64,000 nt of DNA from Candidatus Thioglobus sp. (GTDB lineage: Bacteria > Pseudomonadota > Gammaproteobacteria > PS1 > Pseudothioglobaceae), in contig JAOJBP010000002.1 in the NCBI GenBank assembly GCA_028228555.1, positions 1 to 64,000 on the forward strand, given 5' to 3'. Of the stretch, positions 25,394-33,962 are shown one piece after another. The notes under the pieces were generated by a model. The model saw only the letters and a program-made list of their open reading frames with translations, was not told the origin of the DNA and searched no databases. A program made the translations under genes and the position numbers. Every line of letters starts with the position of its first letter. Positions within the stretch are counted from its first letter, which is position 1.

Positions 25394-25909
25394 TTAATTT
25401 TTTGATTGAAGGGCCATTAAATCTTTTAAAACTTCTTGTGCATGTTTTTTAGGGTTAACACCAGTATATTTTTTAACAATTATGCCAGCTGGATTAATAA
25501 TAAAAGTATTTCTAATAGCAACTTTCCAAGTTAAAAAACTTCCTAAAGAATCGTAATTTTTAGATACTTCTCCATTAATATCTGATAACAATGAGAAAGG
25601 TAAAGTATATTTTTTAGAAAACTTTTTATGTGACTCTACGCTATCAATACTAATGCCATATATTACTGCGTTCTTAGCAATAATATGATCAGTTGCATCT
25701 CTAAAGCTGCAAGCCTCTGTTGTGCATCCAGGCGTATCATCCATAGGATAAAAATAAATAATAACCCAGTTGTTGAGATGCTGTTTAAGTGATTTAAGTT
25801 CGCCATTTTGATCTGGAAGTGAAAAATTTGGAGCATAGTCTCCAATTGATAATGCAGAGCTTGAAGAGCTTAATATAAACAACAACAAAGTAATAATTTT
25901 ATTTTTCAT
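25394..25909 (-). CDS. Secreted peroxiredoxin, BCP/PrxQ type
   Basis: It is 171 residues. A signal peptide (about 1-19) is followed by the AhpC/TSA fold: APNFSLPDQNG, VIIYFYPMDDTPGCTTEACSFRD with peroxidatic Cys62 and resolving Cys67, YGISIDSVESHKKFS and FIINPAGIIVKKYTG. Two Cys five residues apart indicate the PrxQ subgroup with an intramolecular disulfide. It would reduce peroxides in the periplasm, useful where oxygen and reduced sulfur meet. Confidence 0.9.
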   Translation of the reverse strand: MKNKIITLLLFILSSSSSALSIGDYAPNFSLPDQNGELKSLKQHLNNWVIIYFYPMDDTPGCTTEACSFRDATDHIIAKNAVIYGISIDSVESHKKFSKKYTLPFSLLSDINGEVSKNYDSLGSFLTWKVAIRNTFIINPAGIIVKKYTGVNPKKHAQEVLKDLMALQSKN

Positions 25910-25969
25910 GTTTTCTTATAAGGAATATTTATATAAATAATACGCTATTTTTGTAAATTCTTAAATCCA

Positions 25970-26013
25970 TTGTACAATAAATTATCTTTTGTACAATAAA
26001 TTTGTTATATAAT
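25970..26013 (+). promoter_or_regulatory. Tandem 14-bp repeat at a promoter
   Basis: TTGTACAATAAATT occurs exactly at 25970-25983 and at 25989-26002, 19 bp apart. Each contains the palindrome TTGTACAA. TATAAT follows at 26008-26013 and would serve as -10 for the small gene at 26047. Two identical sites so close to a -10 suggest binding of a regulator to one face of the helix. Confidence 0.5.
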
Positions 26014-26046
26014 CAAGTTGAAGTTTTTATAAAAAGGAGAGATGTT

Positions 26047-26253
26047 ATGGAAATAGGTAAAGAGAATCTACTAGAAGAGTTGCAGTCAATTAAACATTGT
26101 CTTGATATGACAAATACTAATATTGAACATCCGCATACTCGTGAGCATATTATTTCTGTATTGGAAAAGCGTATTACAGATCTTGAGCAGGAAGTTGATA
26201 GAACCATTTCTGCAAAGGAATTGGGCGCAGATATGAATATGGATGTTGCTTAA
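26047..26253 (+). CDS. Small coiled-coil-like protein of unknown function
   Basis: It is 68 residues from the ATG at 26047, with AAGGAG at a good distance; the TTG at 26002 would lie inside the promoter repeat. The sequence is nearly all helical: KENLLEELQSIKHCLDMT and HIISVLEKRITDLEQEVDRT have heptad-like hydrophobics. It ends MNMDVA. No family recognised. It is a single-gene unit with its own promoter and terminator. Confidence 0.65.
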   Translation: MEIGKENLLEELQSIKHCLDMTNTNIEHPHTREHIISVLEKRITDLEQEVDRTISAKELGADMNMDVA

Positions 26254-26274
26254 TCTAACAAGTATGTTCTAATG

Positions 26275-26304
26275 AAAGCTTTACTTTTTGGTGAAGCTTT
26301 TTTT
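26275..26304 (+). terminator. Rho-independent terminator after the 68-residue gene
   Basis: AAAGCTT-TAC pairs with GTGAAGCTTT (one G-U) around a short T-rich loop, followed by a T-run to 26304. Confidence 0.75.
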
Positions 26305-26421
26305 GTTCAAAAGTTGTTTAACTTAAAAAAATACAATTTTTAAAACCCATAGCGACTCTAAAGAGATTATCAGAGCTTTTTCTTTAAGTTTAGAGTTTAT
26401 TATTTAATTCTTTTTGAATTG

Positions 26422-27615
26422 TTAATTTCTTATTGTGTGCTTAATATTGAATATTTTGGTTGCCAATAGCATAAGCACCCCGCTAAATACTATTAGGGCT
26501 GTAACGTATAGCGCTTGATTATAGTTGCCTGATTGCTCCGTCAAGGTTACTGCGTATAGCGGCGCACTAACTTGTCCTATACCGTAAGCAGTAGTAAGTG
26601 CACCCATTAGCATGACTGGATTTTTGCCAGCAATTTTGCCACCTAAATGCATAAATAACGCTACTAATCCTACAAATGTTCCACCATATAAAATGCCCGA
26701 TAATAAATTAAGATAAAGGTTGTTACTAAGAGTAGGAATCAAAATTCCGATAATTTGAATACTCATGGCAATAATAATAATATTTACGTTGCCATATTTG
26801 TGCGCCAAACGCATCCATATTATCGAAGAGGGGATTCCAGCCAAACCGACTAATAACCAAGTAAATCCAGCAAAAGATTCCAGCCCTGGCAAGGACTGAA
26901 TAATAGTAGGTAAAAAGGTACCTTGGACTACCATGCCAACGCCTGCAGTAAAATAAGCCATAATTAGAATGATTACAAAACTAGAAAATAAATTTTTGTC
27001 TAGAGAGTGGTTGGCGTTATTGGTTTTTATTTTTTGATCAGTCGATAAAATATACCAAGAATAGGGTGCAACCATTGCAGCACTAAAAGCCAAAGCCAGC
27101 CAAGAAACTTGCCAAGTATCAATGGCTAAAACCAATCTAGCAATAATATCTGACACCGCTAATGCAATAGCAATGCCAGAAAAATAAACCCCCATCGCTT
27201 TGGTTTTATCTTCTAAATTAAGCTTTACCATAACAATCGCCGCACCAACTACTAATGTCATGGCAGCGCCAAAGCCCGCAATGATTCTACTTATTATTAG
27301 CAATATATCTTGAGTGGCAACACCCATCATGATGGTGGAAACAACACATAAGACCAGTCCCAGCCTAAAGTATTTGATCTTAGTATTGATGTCTTTGATA
27401 AAAACCGCAAATAAGGCGCCCAATAAATAACCAACGTAATTAGTGGAGGCCAAAACGCCAGAAAAAGTAAGCGACAGAGTTTTGTCATCTAGCATAGATG
27501 GGAGTAATGATGTGTAAGCAAATCGAGCTACACCTACACCAATAAACAGCCCTATAATGCCTGCTAACAAAATATTGAAGCTTTTATTTTTATCGAGTAA
27601 ATTGATGTTGGGCAC
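26422..27615 (-). CDS. MFS transporter, YbfB/YjiJ family
   Basis: It is 397 residues with about 12 membrane helices. The first helix GLFIGVGVARFAYTSLLPSML and the following SGVLASTNYVGYLLGAL are typical of the YbfB/YjiJ (MFS_4) family; GGKIAGKNPVMLMGALTTAYGIGQVSAPLYA near the C-terminus also fits. Substrate unknown. It is divergent from the Tas-like reductase with a 106-bp gap that holds a dyad, so the pair may be co-regulated. Confidence 0.85.
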   Translation of the reverse strand: MPNINLLDKNKSFNILLAGIIGLFIGVGVARFAYTSLLPSMLDDKTLSLTFSGVLASTNYVGYLLGALFAVFIKDINTKIKYFRLGLVLCVVSTIMMGVATQDILLIISRIIAGFGAAMTLVVGAAIVMVKLNLEDKTKAMGVYFSGIAIALAVSDIIARLVLAIDTWQVSWLALAFSAAMVAPYSWYILSTDQKIKTNNANHSLDKNLFSSFVIILIMAYFTAGVGMVVQGTFLPTIIQSLPGLESFAGFTWLLVGLAGIPSSIIWMRLAHKYGNVNIIIIAMSIQIIGILIPTLSNNLYLNLLSGILYGGTFVGLVALFMHLGGKIAGKNPVMLMGALTTAYGIGQVSAPLYAVTLTEQSGNYNQALYVTALIVFSGVLMLLATKIFNIKHTIRN

Positions 27616-27653
27616 AGAAGTGTCTGGATATTGAAATTCAAATGTAAGTATAC

Positions 27654-27674
27654 ATTCAACCGTATAGTTTGAAT
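27654..27674. promoter_or_regulatory. Candidate operator between divergent MFS and tas genes
   Basis: ATTCAACC and GTTTGAAT form an inverted repeat (7 of 8 bp) around GTATA. A second half-site, ATTCAAATGTA, lies just upstream at 27636-27646. The dyad is midway between two divergent starts, 39 and 48 bp from them. Confidence 0.35.
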
Positions 27675-27721
27675 CTCGCTTATCATGTTAATATATTGCA
27701 CTTTATAAACATATTCAAATA

Positions 27722-28762
27722 ATGATCAAATATACCCAGCTTGGAAGTAGCGATTTAATGGTGTCTAACATTTGCATGGGCACCATGACTTTCGGCGAGC
27801 AAAACTCACAACAAGAAGCACATCAACAACTTGACTACGCAATGGGTCAAGGGATAAACTTTATTGATACAGCTGAAATGTACCCAGTTCCCCCGCGAGC
27901 TGATACCGCTTATTCCACTGAAACCATTGTTGGTAATTGGGTTAAAAATAAGCCTCGTGATAAAATTATTTTAGCTACTAAAGCTGCTGGAAGTTCGCGA
28001 GGAATGCCTTGGGTTCGTGATGGTGAACATGCATTTAATAGTACAAACTTAAACAATGCCATAGAAGGATCTTTAAAACGCCTACAGACAGATTATATTG
28101 ATCTGTATCAGCTGCATTGGCCAGAACGCAACACACCTATGTTTGGTCAATATTTATTTGATCCAATGCATGAGAGAGAATTTACAGATTTTGTTGAGAC
28201 GTTAGAAGCATTATCTGGACTAGTCAAAGAAGGTAAGATTAGACATATTGGCTTGTCTAATGAATGGCCTTGGGGTTTAATGCAGTTTTTAAACGCCTCT
28301 GAACGAGAAGGTTTACCACGCGTGGTTAGTATGCAAAATGCTTATAACCTTATTAACCGCACTTATGACTCATCACTCAGAGAAATGGGCTATCGTGAAA
28401 ACGTCCCATTATTGGCTTATTCGCCAATGGCATTTGGCCATCTTAGTGCTAAATATATTAGTGATTCTAAGGCGCAAGGGCGTGTTAATATTTTTGATGG
28501 TTTTGCACAGCGTTATGAAAAGCCCAGTGTTAGTCCAGCAATTAAAGCTTATGCTGCTTTAGCCCAAGAATTAAATATTACATCGGCAACACTCGCCATG
28601 GCATTTACCTATTCACGCTGGTTCTGTGCCAGTACCATTATTGGTGCTACCAATATGGATCAGCTTAAAGAAAATATTAACGCTGTCAATTTTGAATGGA
28701 ATGAAGAGATTGAACAAGCCATTGAAGCCATTCATTTAAAGTTTTTCAATCCTGCACCTTAG
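27722..28762 (+). CDS. tas: NADP(H)-dependent aldo-keto reductase, Tas family
   Basis: It is 346 residues, the length of E. coli Tas. Blocks include NICMGTMTFGEQNSQQEAH, INFIDTAEMYPVPPRADT with catalytic Asp and Tyr, ATKAAG with the catalytic Lys, DLYQLHWPER with the His of the tetrad, GLSNEWPWG, and STIIGATNMDQLKENI. It reduces carbonyl compounds; the physiological substrate of Tas is unknown. Confidence 0.93.
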   Translation: MIKYTQLGSSDLMVSNICMGTMTFGEQNSQQEAHQQLDYAMGQGINFIDTAEMYPVPPRADTAYSTETIVGNWVKNKPRDKIILATKAAGSSRGMPWVRDGEHAFNSTNLNNAIEGSLKRLQTDYIDLYQLHWPERNTPMFGQYLFDPMHEREFTDFVETLEALSGLVKEGKIRHIGLSNEWPWGLMQFLNASEREGLPRVVSMQNAYNLINRTYDSSLREMGYRENVPLLAYSPMAFGHLSAKYISDSKAQGRVNIFDGFAQRYEKPSVSPAIKAYAALAQELNITSATLAMAFTYSRWFCASTIIGATNMDQLKENINAVNFEWNEEIEQAIEAIHLKFFNPAP

Positions 28763-28904
28763 TGATGCAATAAAATTCTTTACTCTAATAGCGGCACTTT
28801 ATTTCATATTTTTTAAAGATTAAAATACTTTAAAAAATATTATTTATATTAAAGAAATATATACTAGAATATGAATTTTTTAAAGTAGACGTTTAACGGG
28901 TGCC

Positions 28905-30308
28905 ATGATGACAGAAATAAATTCAAAATTAATTATTGGAAGTGAAGAATGGTGCGCCTTTCCTGAGCTTGGTATTCCTGCGATTAAGGCCAGGATCGAC
29001 TCAGGTGCTAAAACATCATCGATACATGCTTTTAATATTCAACCATTTAGAAGGGATAAAAAATCTTGGGTTAGCTTTGAAATTCATCCAATTAAAAACA
29101 ATCGTCGTGCAGTGATTAGATGTGAGAGGATTGTTATTGATAAAAGAGTTGTTAAAAGTTCTACTGGTATATCTGAAACACGTTTTGTGGTTAGTGCACC
29201 AATAAGAATTGGTGAAAATACATGGGATATAGAGCTTACATTGGCAAATCGAGATTCAATGGGATTTAGAATGTTATTGGGCCGAGAAGCAATGGCTAGT
29301 CGTATTATTGTTGACCCTTCACTAGCTTGTACACTTGGTGAAGTGACTGATGAAATGATTAAATCCTATTATGGGCAAAAAGAATCTGAAAAAACGGGTT
29401 TAAAAATTGGATTATTAGCTAGTAATGAAAAATTATATAGCAACCAAAGATTGTTAGAAGCTGGCAATGAACGTGGACACGAAATGATCTTTTTAAACAT
29501 TAAGCAAAGCTATATGAAACTTGATGCGCTTGAACCAGAAGTGCATTATCGAGGTGGAAAATTACTAAATGATCTTGATGCTGTTATTACTAGAATTAGA
29601 CCAAGTCTAACCTACTATGGTACAGCGTTAGCTCGTCAATTTGAAAGTATGGCTATATATACAACAAACTCATCTTCTGCTATTTCTCAATCTAGAGATA
29701 AGTTGTTTTCATTGCAGCTTATGCTTAAAGGAGGCATTAGTATTCCAACAACTGGATTTGCAAATTCACCTATAGATACAAATGACCTTATTGAGATGGT
29801 AGATGGCGCCCCATTAATTGTAAAACTTTTAGAGGGATCACAAGGAAGGGGTGTAGTTTTGGCAGAAACTAAGAAAGCTGCAGAAAGCGTTATTAATGCC
29901 TTTAAATCTTTAAAAGCTAACTTATTGGTACAGCAATTTATAAAAGAAGCTAATGGTAAAGATTTAAGGTGTTTTGTTATTGATGGTAAGGTTGTGGCTT
30001 CCATTGAAAGAACAGCTGCACCTGGTGAGTTTCGAGCAAACATACACCAAGGTGGAACGGCGTCTATCGTCAAAATAACTCGCGAAGAAAGGGTTTTAGC
30101 AATTAAGGCAGCTAAAATATTAGGCTTACAAGTTGCTGGCGTTGACATTATTAGATCTAAGTCAGGCCCTCTGTTACTTGAAGTTAACTCATCTCCAGGT
30201 CTTGAGGGTATAGAGTCAGCAACTGGAAAGGATATCGCAGGTATGATTATTTCTTCAATTGAAAAAAAATTAAAATGGAAGAGAGATTTGGCTGATACTA
30301 AAAATTAG
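28905..30308 (+). CDS. Retropepsin-like RimB domain fused to a RimK-type ATP-grasp ligase
   Basis: It is 467 residues. Residues 8-150 are an ATP-dependent zinc-protease-like (RimB, DUF785) domain with the aspartic protease motif [16 protein letters not shown] (Asp32). Residues 165-460 are a RimK-type ATP-grasp domain: [80 protein letters not shown] and [15 protein letters not shown]. RimK adds glutamates to ribosomal protein S6 and RimB is its protease partner, normally a separate gene. Two ATGs stand in tandem at 28905 and 28908. The substrate here is unknown. Confidence 0.88.
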   Translation: MMTEINSKLIIGSEEWCAFPELGIPAIKARIDSGAKTSSIHAFNIQPFRRDKKSWVSFEIHPIKNNRRAVIRCERIVIDKRVVKSSTGISETRFVVSAPIRIGENTWDIELTLANRDSMGFRMLLGREAMASRIIVDPSLACTLGEVTDEMIKSYYGQKESEKTGLKIGLLASNEKLYSNQRLLEAGNERGHEMIFLNIKQSYMKLDALEPEVHYRGGKLLNDLDAVITRIRPSLTYYGTALARQFESMAIYTTNSSSAISQSRDKLFSLQLMLKGGISIPTTGFANSPIDTNDLIEMVDGAPLIVKLLEGSQGRGVVLAETKKAAESVINAFKSLKANLLVQQFIKEANGKDLRCFVIDGKVVASIERTAAPGEFRANIHQGGTASIVKITREERVLAIKAAKILGLQVAGVDIIRSKSGPLLLEVNSSPGLEGIESATGKDIAGMIISSIEKKLKWKRDLADTKN

Positions 30309-30500
30309 GAAGATTTACCAGGGGCTAGGTATTTTTTTCAATTATTCTATTAGCTCATAGGTTTGGTTACACAAATAATTTTTCCTCTAAATTTAGTTTT
30401 TAAGTAAAAGTGTAGAAATTCAAGTAAGTATTAATACTGATATTCGTAATCAAATTTGGTGATAAAACTCTCAAGCTTTGCCTATCTCTTAGACATAAAA

Positions 30501-31412
30501 TTAAAATATAAGAAAGATAACTCCAACTATAAAAACTAAATACAGGAATGCATTTAAAGGCGAGGGTTTTGTTAAAAATGAAAGTATATTCCTAGTTAAT
30601 ATTTTTCGAATAAGAATATAAAAAGCATAAGCTACTAATGTAACTACTGCAATTACTACAAACAACCGGGTTGACTTCTCAAGCTTATCTAAACCAAAGC
30701 TATGATATGCTTTGCCAAAGTTTTCTTCACCGGAGTACGCTTCGCGAACGTATGCTCCACTGAGATCTGCTCCACTAAAACTTGCTTCAACTAAGTTTAC
30801 TTTTCCACTAAAGCTTACTTTACTAAAGTCTTCAGATTTAAGTGTAACACCTGCAAGATATGCTTGACTTAGGTTTGCTTCATTAAGGGTTGCTCCACTA
30901 AGATTTGCCCAAATAAAGTTTGCCTTATTAAGATCTGTTTCACTAAGGTCTGCCCCAACAAGGTATGCACTACCAAGATATGCCTCACTAAGATTAGCGC
31001 CACTGAGAATGGCTTTATAAAGGGCTGTTCGACTTAGATTTGCTCCATTAAGGTTGACCCTACTAAGGTTGGCACGAAGAAGGTTGGCCTCACTCAGATC
31101 TACCTCGCCAAGGTCTGCTTCAATAAAGTTGGCTCCAATAAGATTTGCTCCCTTCAGTTCTGCTCGACTTAGGTTTGCTCCTTTGAAGTTTGCTTTATAA
31201 AGGTATGCTTCAGTAAAATTTGCTTCGCGAAGATTTGCTCCACTAAGATCTACCCCATAAAGACTGGCCTCACGAAGATCAGCTCCACGTAGATTACAAT
31301 TTTGACAAGAATTTGATTCCTTTAATTTCAAAATATTGTCATCTACTTCTCCGGCAGAAGAGATACCTACAAAGCCAATAGATAAAAATAAGATTAGGAA
31401 TAGTTTTTTCAT
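30501..31412 (-). CDS. Secreted pentapeptide-repeat protein with C-terminal membrane anchor
   Basis: It is 303 residues. A signal peptide (about 1-20) precedes 35 or more A(N/D)Lxx pentapeptides from about residue 40 to 225 (LRGADLREASLYG, LSGANLREANF and so on), which form a right-handed quadrilateral beta helix. Residues 250-303 hold two hydrophobic segments separated by a basic loop, so the helix would be held at the membrane. Function unknown. The 192-bp gap 30309-30500 before it shows nothing further. Confidence 0.85.
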   Translation of the reverse strand: MKKLFLILFLSIGFVGISSAGEVDDNILKLKESNSCQNCNLRGADLREASLYGVDLSGANLREANFTEAYLYKANFKGANLSRAELKGANLIGANFIEADLGEVDLSEANLLRANLSRVNLNGANLSRTALYKAILSGANLSEAYLGSAYLVGADLSETDLNKANFIWANLSGATLNEANLSQAYLAGVTLKSEDFSKVSFSGKVNLVEASFSGADLSGAYVREAYSGEENFGKAYHSFGLDKLEKSTRLFVVIAVVTLVAYAFYILIRKILTRNILSFLTKPSPLNAFLYLVFIVGVIFLIF

Positions 31413-31444
31413 AATAGAGCTAACTTTAGAAATGCCGAAGTAAT

Positions 31445-31521
31445 TGGTGCCCTCGAGTGGATTCGAACCACTGGCCTGTCGCTTAGGAGGCGACTGCTCT
31501 ATCCAGCTGAGCTACGAAGGC
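31445..31521 (-). tRNA. tRNA-Arg (anticodon CCT)
   Basis: A 77-nt cloverleaf on the minus strand with encoded CCA. The acceptor GCCTTCG pairs with CGAGGGC (one G-U), the anticodon stem GTCGC/GCGAC holds loop CTCCTAA (anticodon CCT), and GGTTCGAATCC forms the T arm. Confidence 0.96.
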
Positions 31522-31555
31522 AAGATGAGTATTATCTACGCTGCGTGATAATTAT

Positions 31556-32170
31556 TCAAGTAAATATTTGATTTAGAATAGTCTCTGGATTGCTGTAATC
31601 AATTTGAATGACTTGATGAATGCCATTTTTTACTAGTACCAAAGAAGGGAAGCCATTTGCGCCAAGAGATTTTGATAGGACGATGTCTTGATCTAGTTGA
31701 AGTTGAGTGGCATTAGAATTTAAATCTCGGATAAATTGCTGCCTATCTAGTCCGATTGATGTAGCGAGTTTAATAAGTGTTAAAGGCTCAGAAGGATTTT
31801 GCGCTTGTAAATAGTAAGCTTTTTGAATGGTGTTAATAATGATTTTTTCAAACTTTTCAGCTTGATTTTTTGCGGCAATAACAGCTCTACAAGCTGGATA
31901 AGTGGAGCGTATGGGCGAGCATTTTTCCCAAAAATCATAATTAAATTGCGTACCAGGAATGGTTTTTTCGATTTTTTGCCAATTTTTTTGAATGTAATGA
32001 CGCATTTCATCAGGCATAATTTCATGACTATCTGGTGCCAAACCCCCTAAAACATATTGAATGGATATCTGGTCTTTGAGCCGCAACTGCAATTGTTGCC
32101 AGGTTTTTTCAAAACCCCAGCACCAAGAGCACATTGGATCGTGAATATAATAAAGTGATGTCGAATTCAT
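31556..32170 (-). CDS. DsbA-family thioredoxin-fold protein
   Basis: It is 204 residues from the ATG at 32170, giving the family-typical start MNSTSLYYIHDPMCSWCWGF; an ATG at 32248 would add 26 unrelated residues overlapping the next gene's promoter. The CSWC redox motif (Cys14, Cys17) and the DsbA/FrnE helical insertion with RAVIAAKNQ, then GANGFPSLVLVKNG with the cis-Pro, are visible. No signal peptide, so a cytoplasmic oxidoreductase or isomerase is likely. Confidence 0.85.
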   Translation of the reverse strand: MNSTSLYYIHDPMCSWCWGFEKTWQQLQLRLKDQISIQYVLGGLAPDSHEIMPDEMRHYIQKNWQKIEKTIPGTQFNYDFWEKCSPIRSTYPACRAVIAAKNQAEKFEKIIINTIQKAYYLQAQNPSEPLTLIKLATSIGLDRQQFIRDLNSNATQLQLDQDIVLSKSLGANGFPSLVLVKNGIHQVIQIDYSNPETILNQIFT

Positions 32171-32236
32171 GCGATAAATTTCATTAAAAAAGCGTAGAAT
32201 ATATACTACCGTAATTAATTTAAATGGAGTCTTGAA

Positions 32237-32740
32237 ATGAACAAACAACTATTACTTTCTTTGCCATTATTATTGAGCGCACAACTATCATTGGCCGGTA
32301 GTTATACAGATAGTGCAACTGTAACTTCTGTAGACAAAATATACAAAACTCATACGATTAGAGAGCCTTACCAAGATTGTTATATTAAGGAATCTTACCA
32401 GGGTGATGACGATGGTTCTGCAACGAACGAAATTGTGGGCGGGATATTTGGTGGATTAATTGGCAATCAGTTCGGGGGCGGCAGTGGCCAAGATGCAATG
32501 ACGGTTGCTGGTGCTTTATTGGGCGCATCAATTGCCCATGATGATGAAATTGCAAAGGCAAAAACAGGTCGTGTGGTAAGTCGTGAAGTTTGTGAAACTA
32601 GATATCGTACGGAGTCTCAAGAACGCTTAAGTCATTACCGTGTTGAATACGAATATGATGATCGTACCTTTACGTATACAACTAAAAACAAACCTTACGG
32701 TAGCAGTATCAAGGTTAATGTTGAGGTTTCCCCACAGTAA
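32237..32740 (+). CDS. Secreted glycine-zipper 2TM domain protein
   Basis: It is 167 residues. A signal peptide (about 1-20, LSLAG) precedes a Cys-containing stretch and the glycine zipper NEIVGGIFGGLIGNQFGGG, then VAGALLGASIAHD. The family includes the 17-kDa surface antigen and SlyB-like envelope proteins that insert into the outer membrane. The C-terminal YRVEYEYDDRTFTYTTKNKP is a beta-rich soluble end. A structural envelope role is inferred. Confidence 0.82.
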   Translation: MNKQLLLSLPLLLSAQLSLAGSYTDSATVTSVDKIYKTHTIREPYQDCYIKESYQGDDDGSATNEIVGGIFGGLIGNQFGGGSGQDAMTVAGALLGASIAHDDEIAKAKTGRVVSREVCETRYRTESQERLSHYRVEYEYDDRTFTYTTKNKPYGSSIKVNVEVSPQ

Positions 32741-33035
32741 CACAGTGAAATCAGACAAAACTTTTGAGCAGATTTATCAACTTGCACAACAAGGTGAGGC
32801 GCAATATCAATATTCATTGGGATTGGCCTATGATTTAGGTCTGGGTGTCGATAAGGATTTATCTAAGGCATTTGAGTGGTACCAAAAATCTGCCAACCAA
32901 GAATATGCAAAAGCACAGTATAATTTAGGCATTTTTTATGCCTTAGCGAAGTCGGTCGATAAGGATATTGAGCAATCAAAACTCTGGATTAGAAAAGCCA
33001 ATGAAAATGGCTATTCTGGTGGCAGTATTTTTTAA
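32718..33035 (+). CDS. Sel1-repeat protein, short
   Basis: About 105 residues with two Sel1 repeats: AQYQYSLGLAYDLGLGVDKDLSKAFEWYQKSA split over one motif, and AQYNLGIFYA ... KLWIRKANENG. The start is uncertain: ATG 32718 has AAGG close by and overlaps the upstream gene by 23 bp, while GTG 32745 follows the upstream stop by 4 bp. No signal peptide, so cytoplasmic. It ends 12 bp before pyrF. Confidence 0.7.
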   Translation: MLRFPHSNTVKSDKTFEQIYQLAQQGEAQYQYSLGLAYDLGLGVDKDLSKAFEWYQKSANQEYAKAQYNLGIFYALAKSVDKDIEQSKLWIRKANENGYSGGSIF

Positions 33036-33047
33036 ATAGGAATCACC

Positions 33048-33743
33048 ATGAAAGACATTAAACTTGAAGATAGACTTATTTTTGCATTAGATGTTCCGGA
33101 GGTTAATCAAGCCAAAGATTTGGTTAATCAACTAGATGACAGTGTTAATTTTTATAAAATTGGCATGGAGATGTTAATGACAGGCCAGTATTTTCAATTG
33201 ATGGATTGGTTGATCGCTAAAGATAAAAAAGTATTTGTTGATCTTAAGTTTTTTGATGTGCCAGAAACGGTCGGTAGAACGATCGCACGTTTAAGCCAAA
33301 CGGGCGCTACTTTTGCTACCATTCATGGCAATCAAGGATTAATGGAAAAAGCAGCTGAAAATAAAGGCGATCTTAAAGTTTTAGCGGTAACAGCGCTTAC
33401 CAGTCTTGATCGCGGAGATTTAGATGACTTAGGCTTTGATTGTGATGTGCAAGATTTGGTTATTTCTCGTGCTAAACGTGCGTTTGAAGCGGGCTGTGAT
33501 GGTGTGGTTTCATCAGGTCTTGAAGTACCTTTTTTGCGTGAATATGTAGATAACAAGCTGATTGCTGTAACACCAGGTATTCGTCCGGTTGCTAATGATG
33601 ATGACCAAAAGCGTGTGGTTGATGTAGCAACAGCTTTCAAATCAGGCTCTGACTATATTGTTGTCGGTCGCCCGATTAAAAATGCAGATGATCCATATGC
33701 TGCAGCGAGCAATATTCAGGAAACGATTAAAACTTGTTTTTAG
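33048..33743 (+). CDS. pyrF: Orotidine 5'-phosphate decarboxylase
   Basis: It is 231 residues: IFALDVPEVNQAKDLV, VNFYKIGMEML, the catalytic charge network VFVDLKFFDVPETV, VLAVTALTS, GVVSSGLEV and TPGIRP ... YIVVGRPI for phosphate binding. It performs the last step of UMP synthesis. Shine-Dalgarno AGGAA lies upstream. Confidence 0.96.
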   Translation: MKDIKLEDRLIFALDVPEVNQAKDLVNQLDDSVNFYKIGMEMLMTGQYFQLMDWLIAKDKKVFVDLKFFDVPETVGRTIARLSQTGATFATIHGNQGLMEKAAENKGDLKVLAVTALTSLDRGDLDDLGFDCDVQDLVISRAKRAFEAGCDGVVSSGLEVPFLREYVDNKLIAVTPGIRPVANDDDQKRVVDVATAFKSGSDYIVVGRPIKNADDPYAAASNIQETIKTCF

Positions 33744-33835
33744 TAATTTAAACACCTCTTTGTGAAGTGCTTTCTGCTTTTTAAGGGGTATAATTTCCAA
33801 TTCGTTATCGACATCTGTTGATAGCAATTCTTTAT

Positions 33836-33912
33836 AGTCGCGTAACTCAGTTGGTTAGAGTGCCAGCATGACATGCTGGAAGTCGTCAGTTCAAATCTGA
33901 CCGTGACTACCA
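33836..33912 (+). tRNA. tRNA-Val (anticodon GAC)
   Basis: A 77-nt cloverleaf with encoded CCA. The acceptor AGTCGCG pairs with CGTGACT, the anticodon stem CCAGC/GCTGG encloses ATGACAT (anticodon GAC) and GTTCAAATC forms the T loop. TATAAT at 33789-33794 is a likely -10 box. Confidence 0.96.
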
Positions 33913-33962
33913 TATTAAAATATTTTTTATTAAATTTAAATATCTAATAATTCTGCACCAGA

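Noticed and set aside
29687-30148. 153-codon minus-strand frame inside the RimB-RimK gene
   Set aside because: The plus-strand frame has full ATP-grasp motifs there; the antisense frame has no ribosome site or family.
30501-31412. Regularly repeated short DNA motif resembling a repeat array
   Set aside because: The period is 15 bp and in frame; it encodes pentapeptide repeats and has no spacers, so it is not CRISPR.
31556-32248. Longer DsbA-family frame suggesting a signal anchor
   Set aside because: The extra 26 residues overlap the divergent gene's start at 32237; the ATG at 32170 gives the normal family N-terminus.
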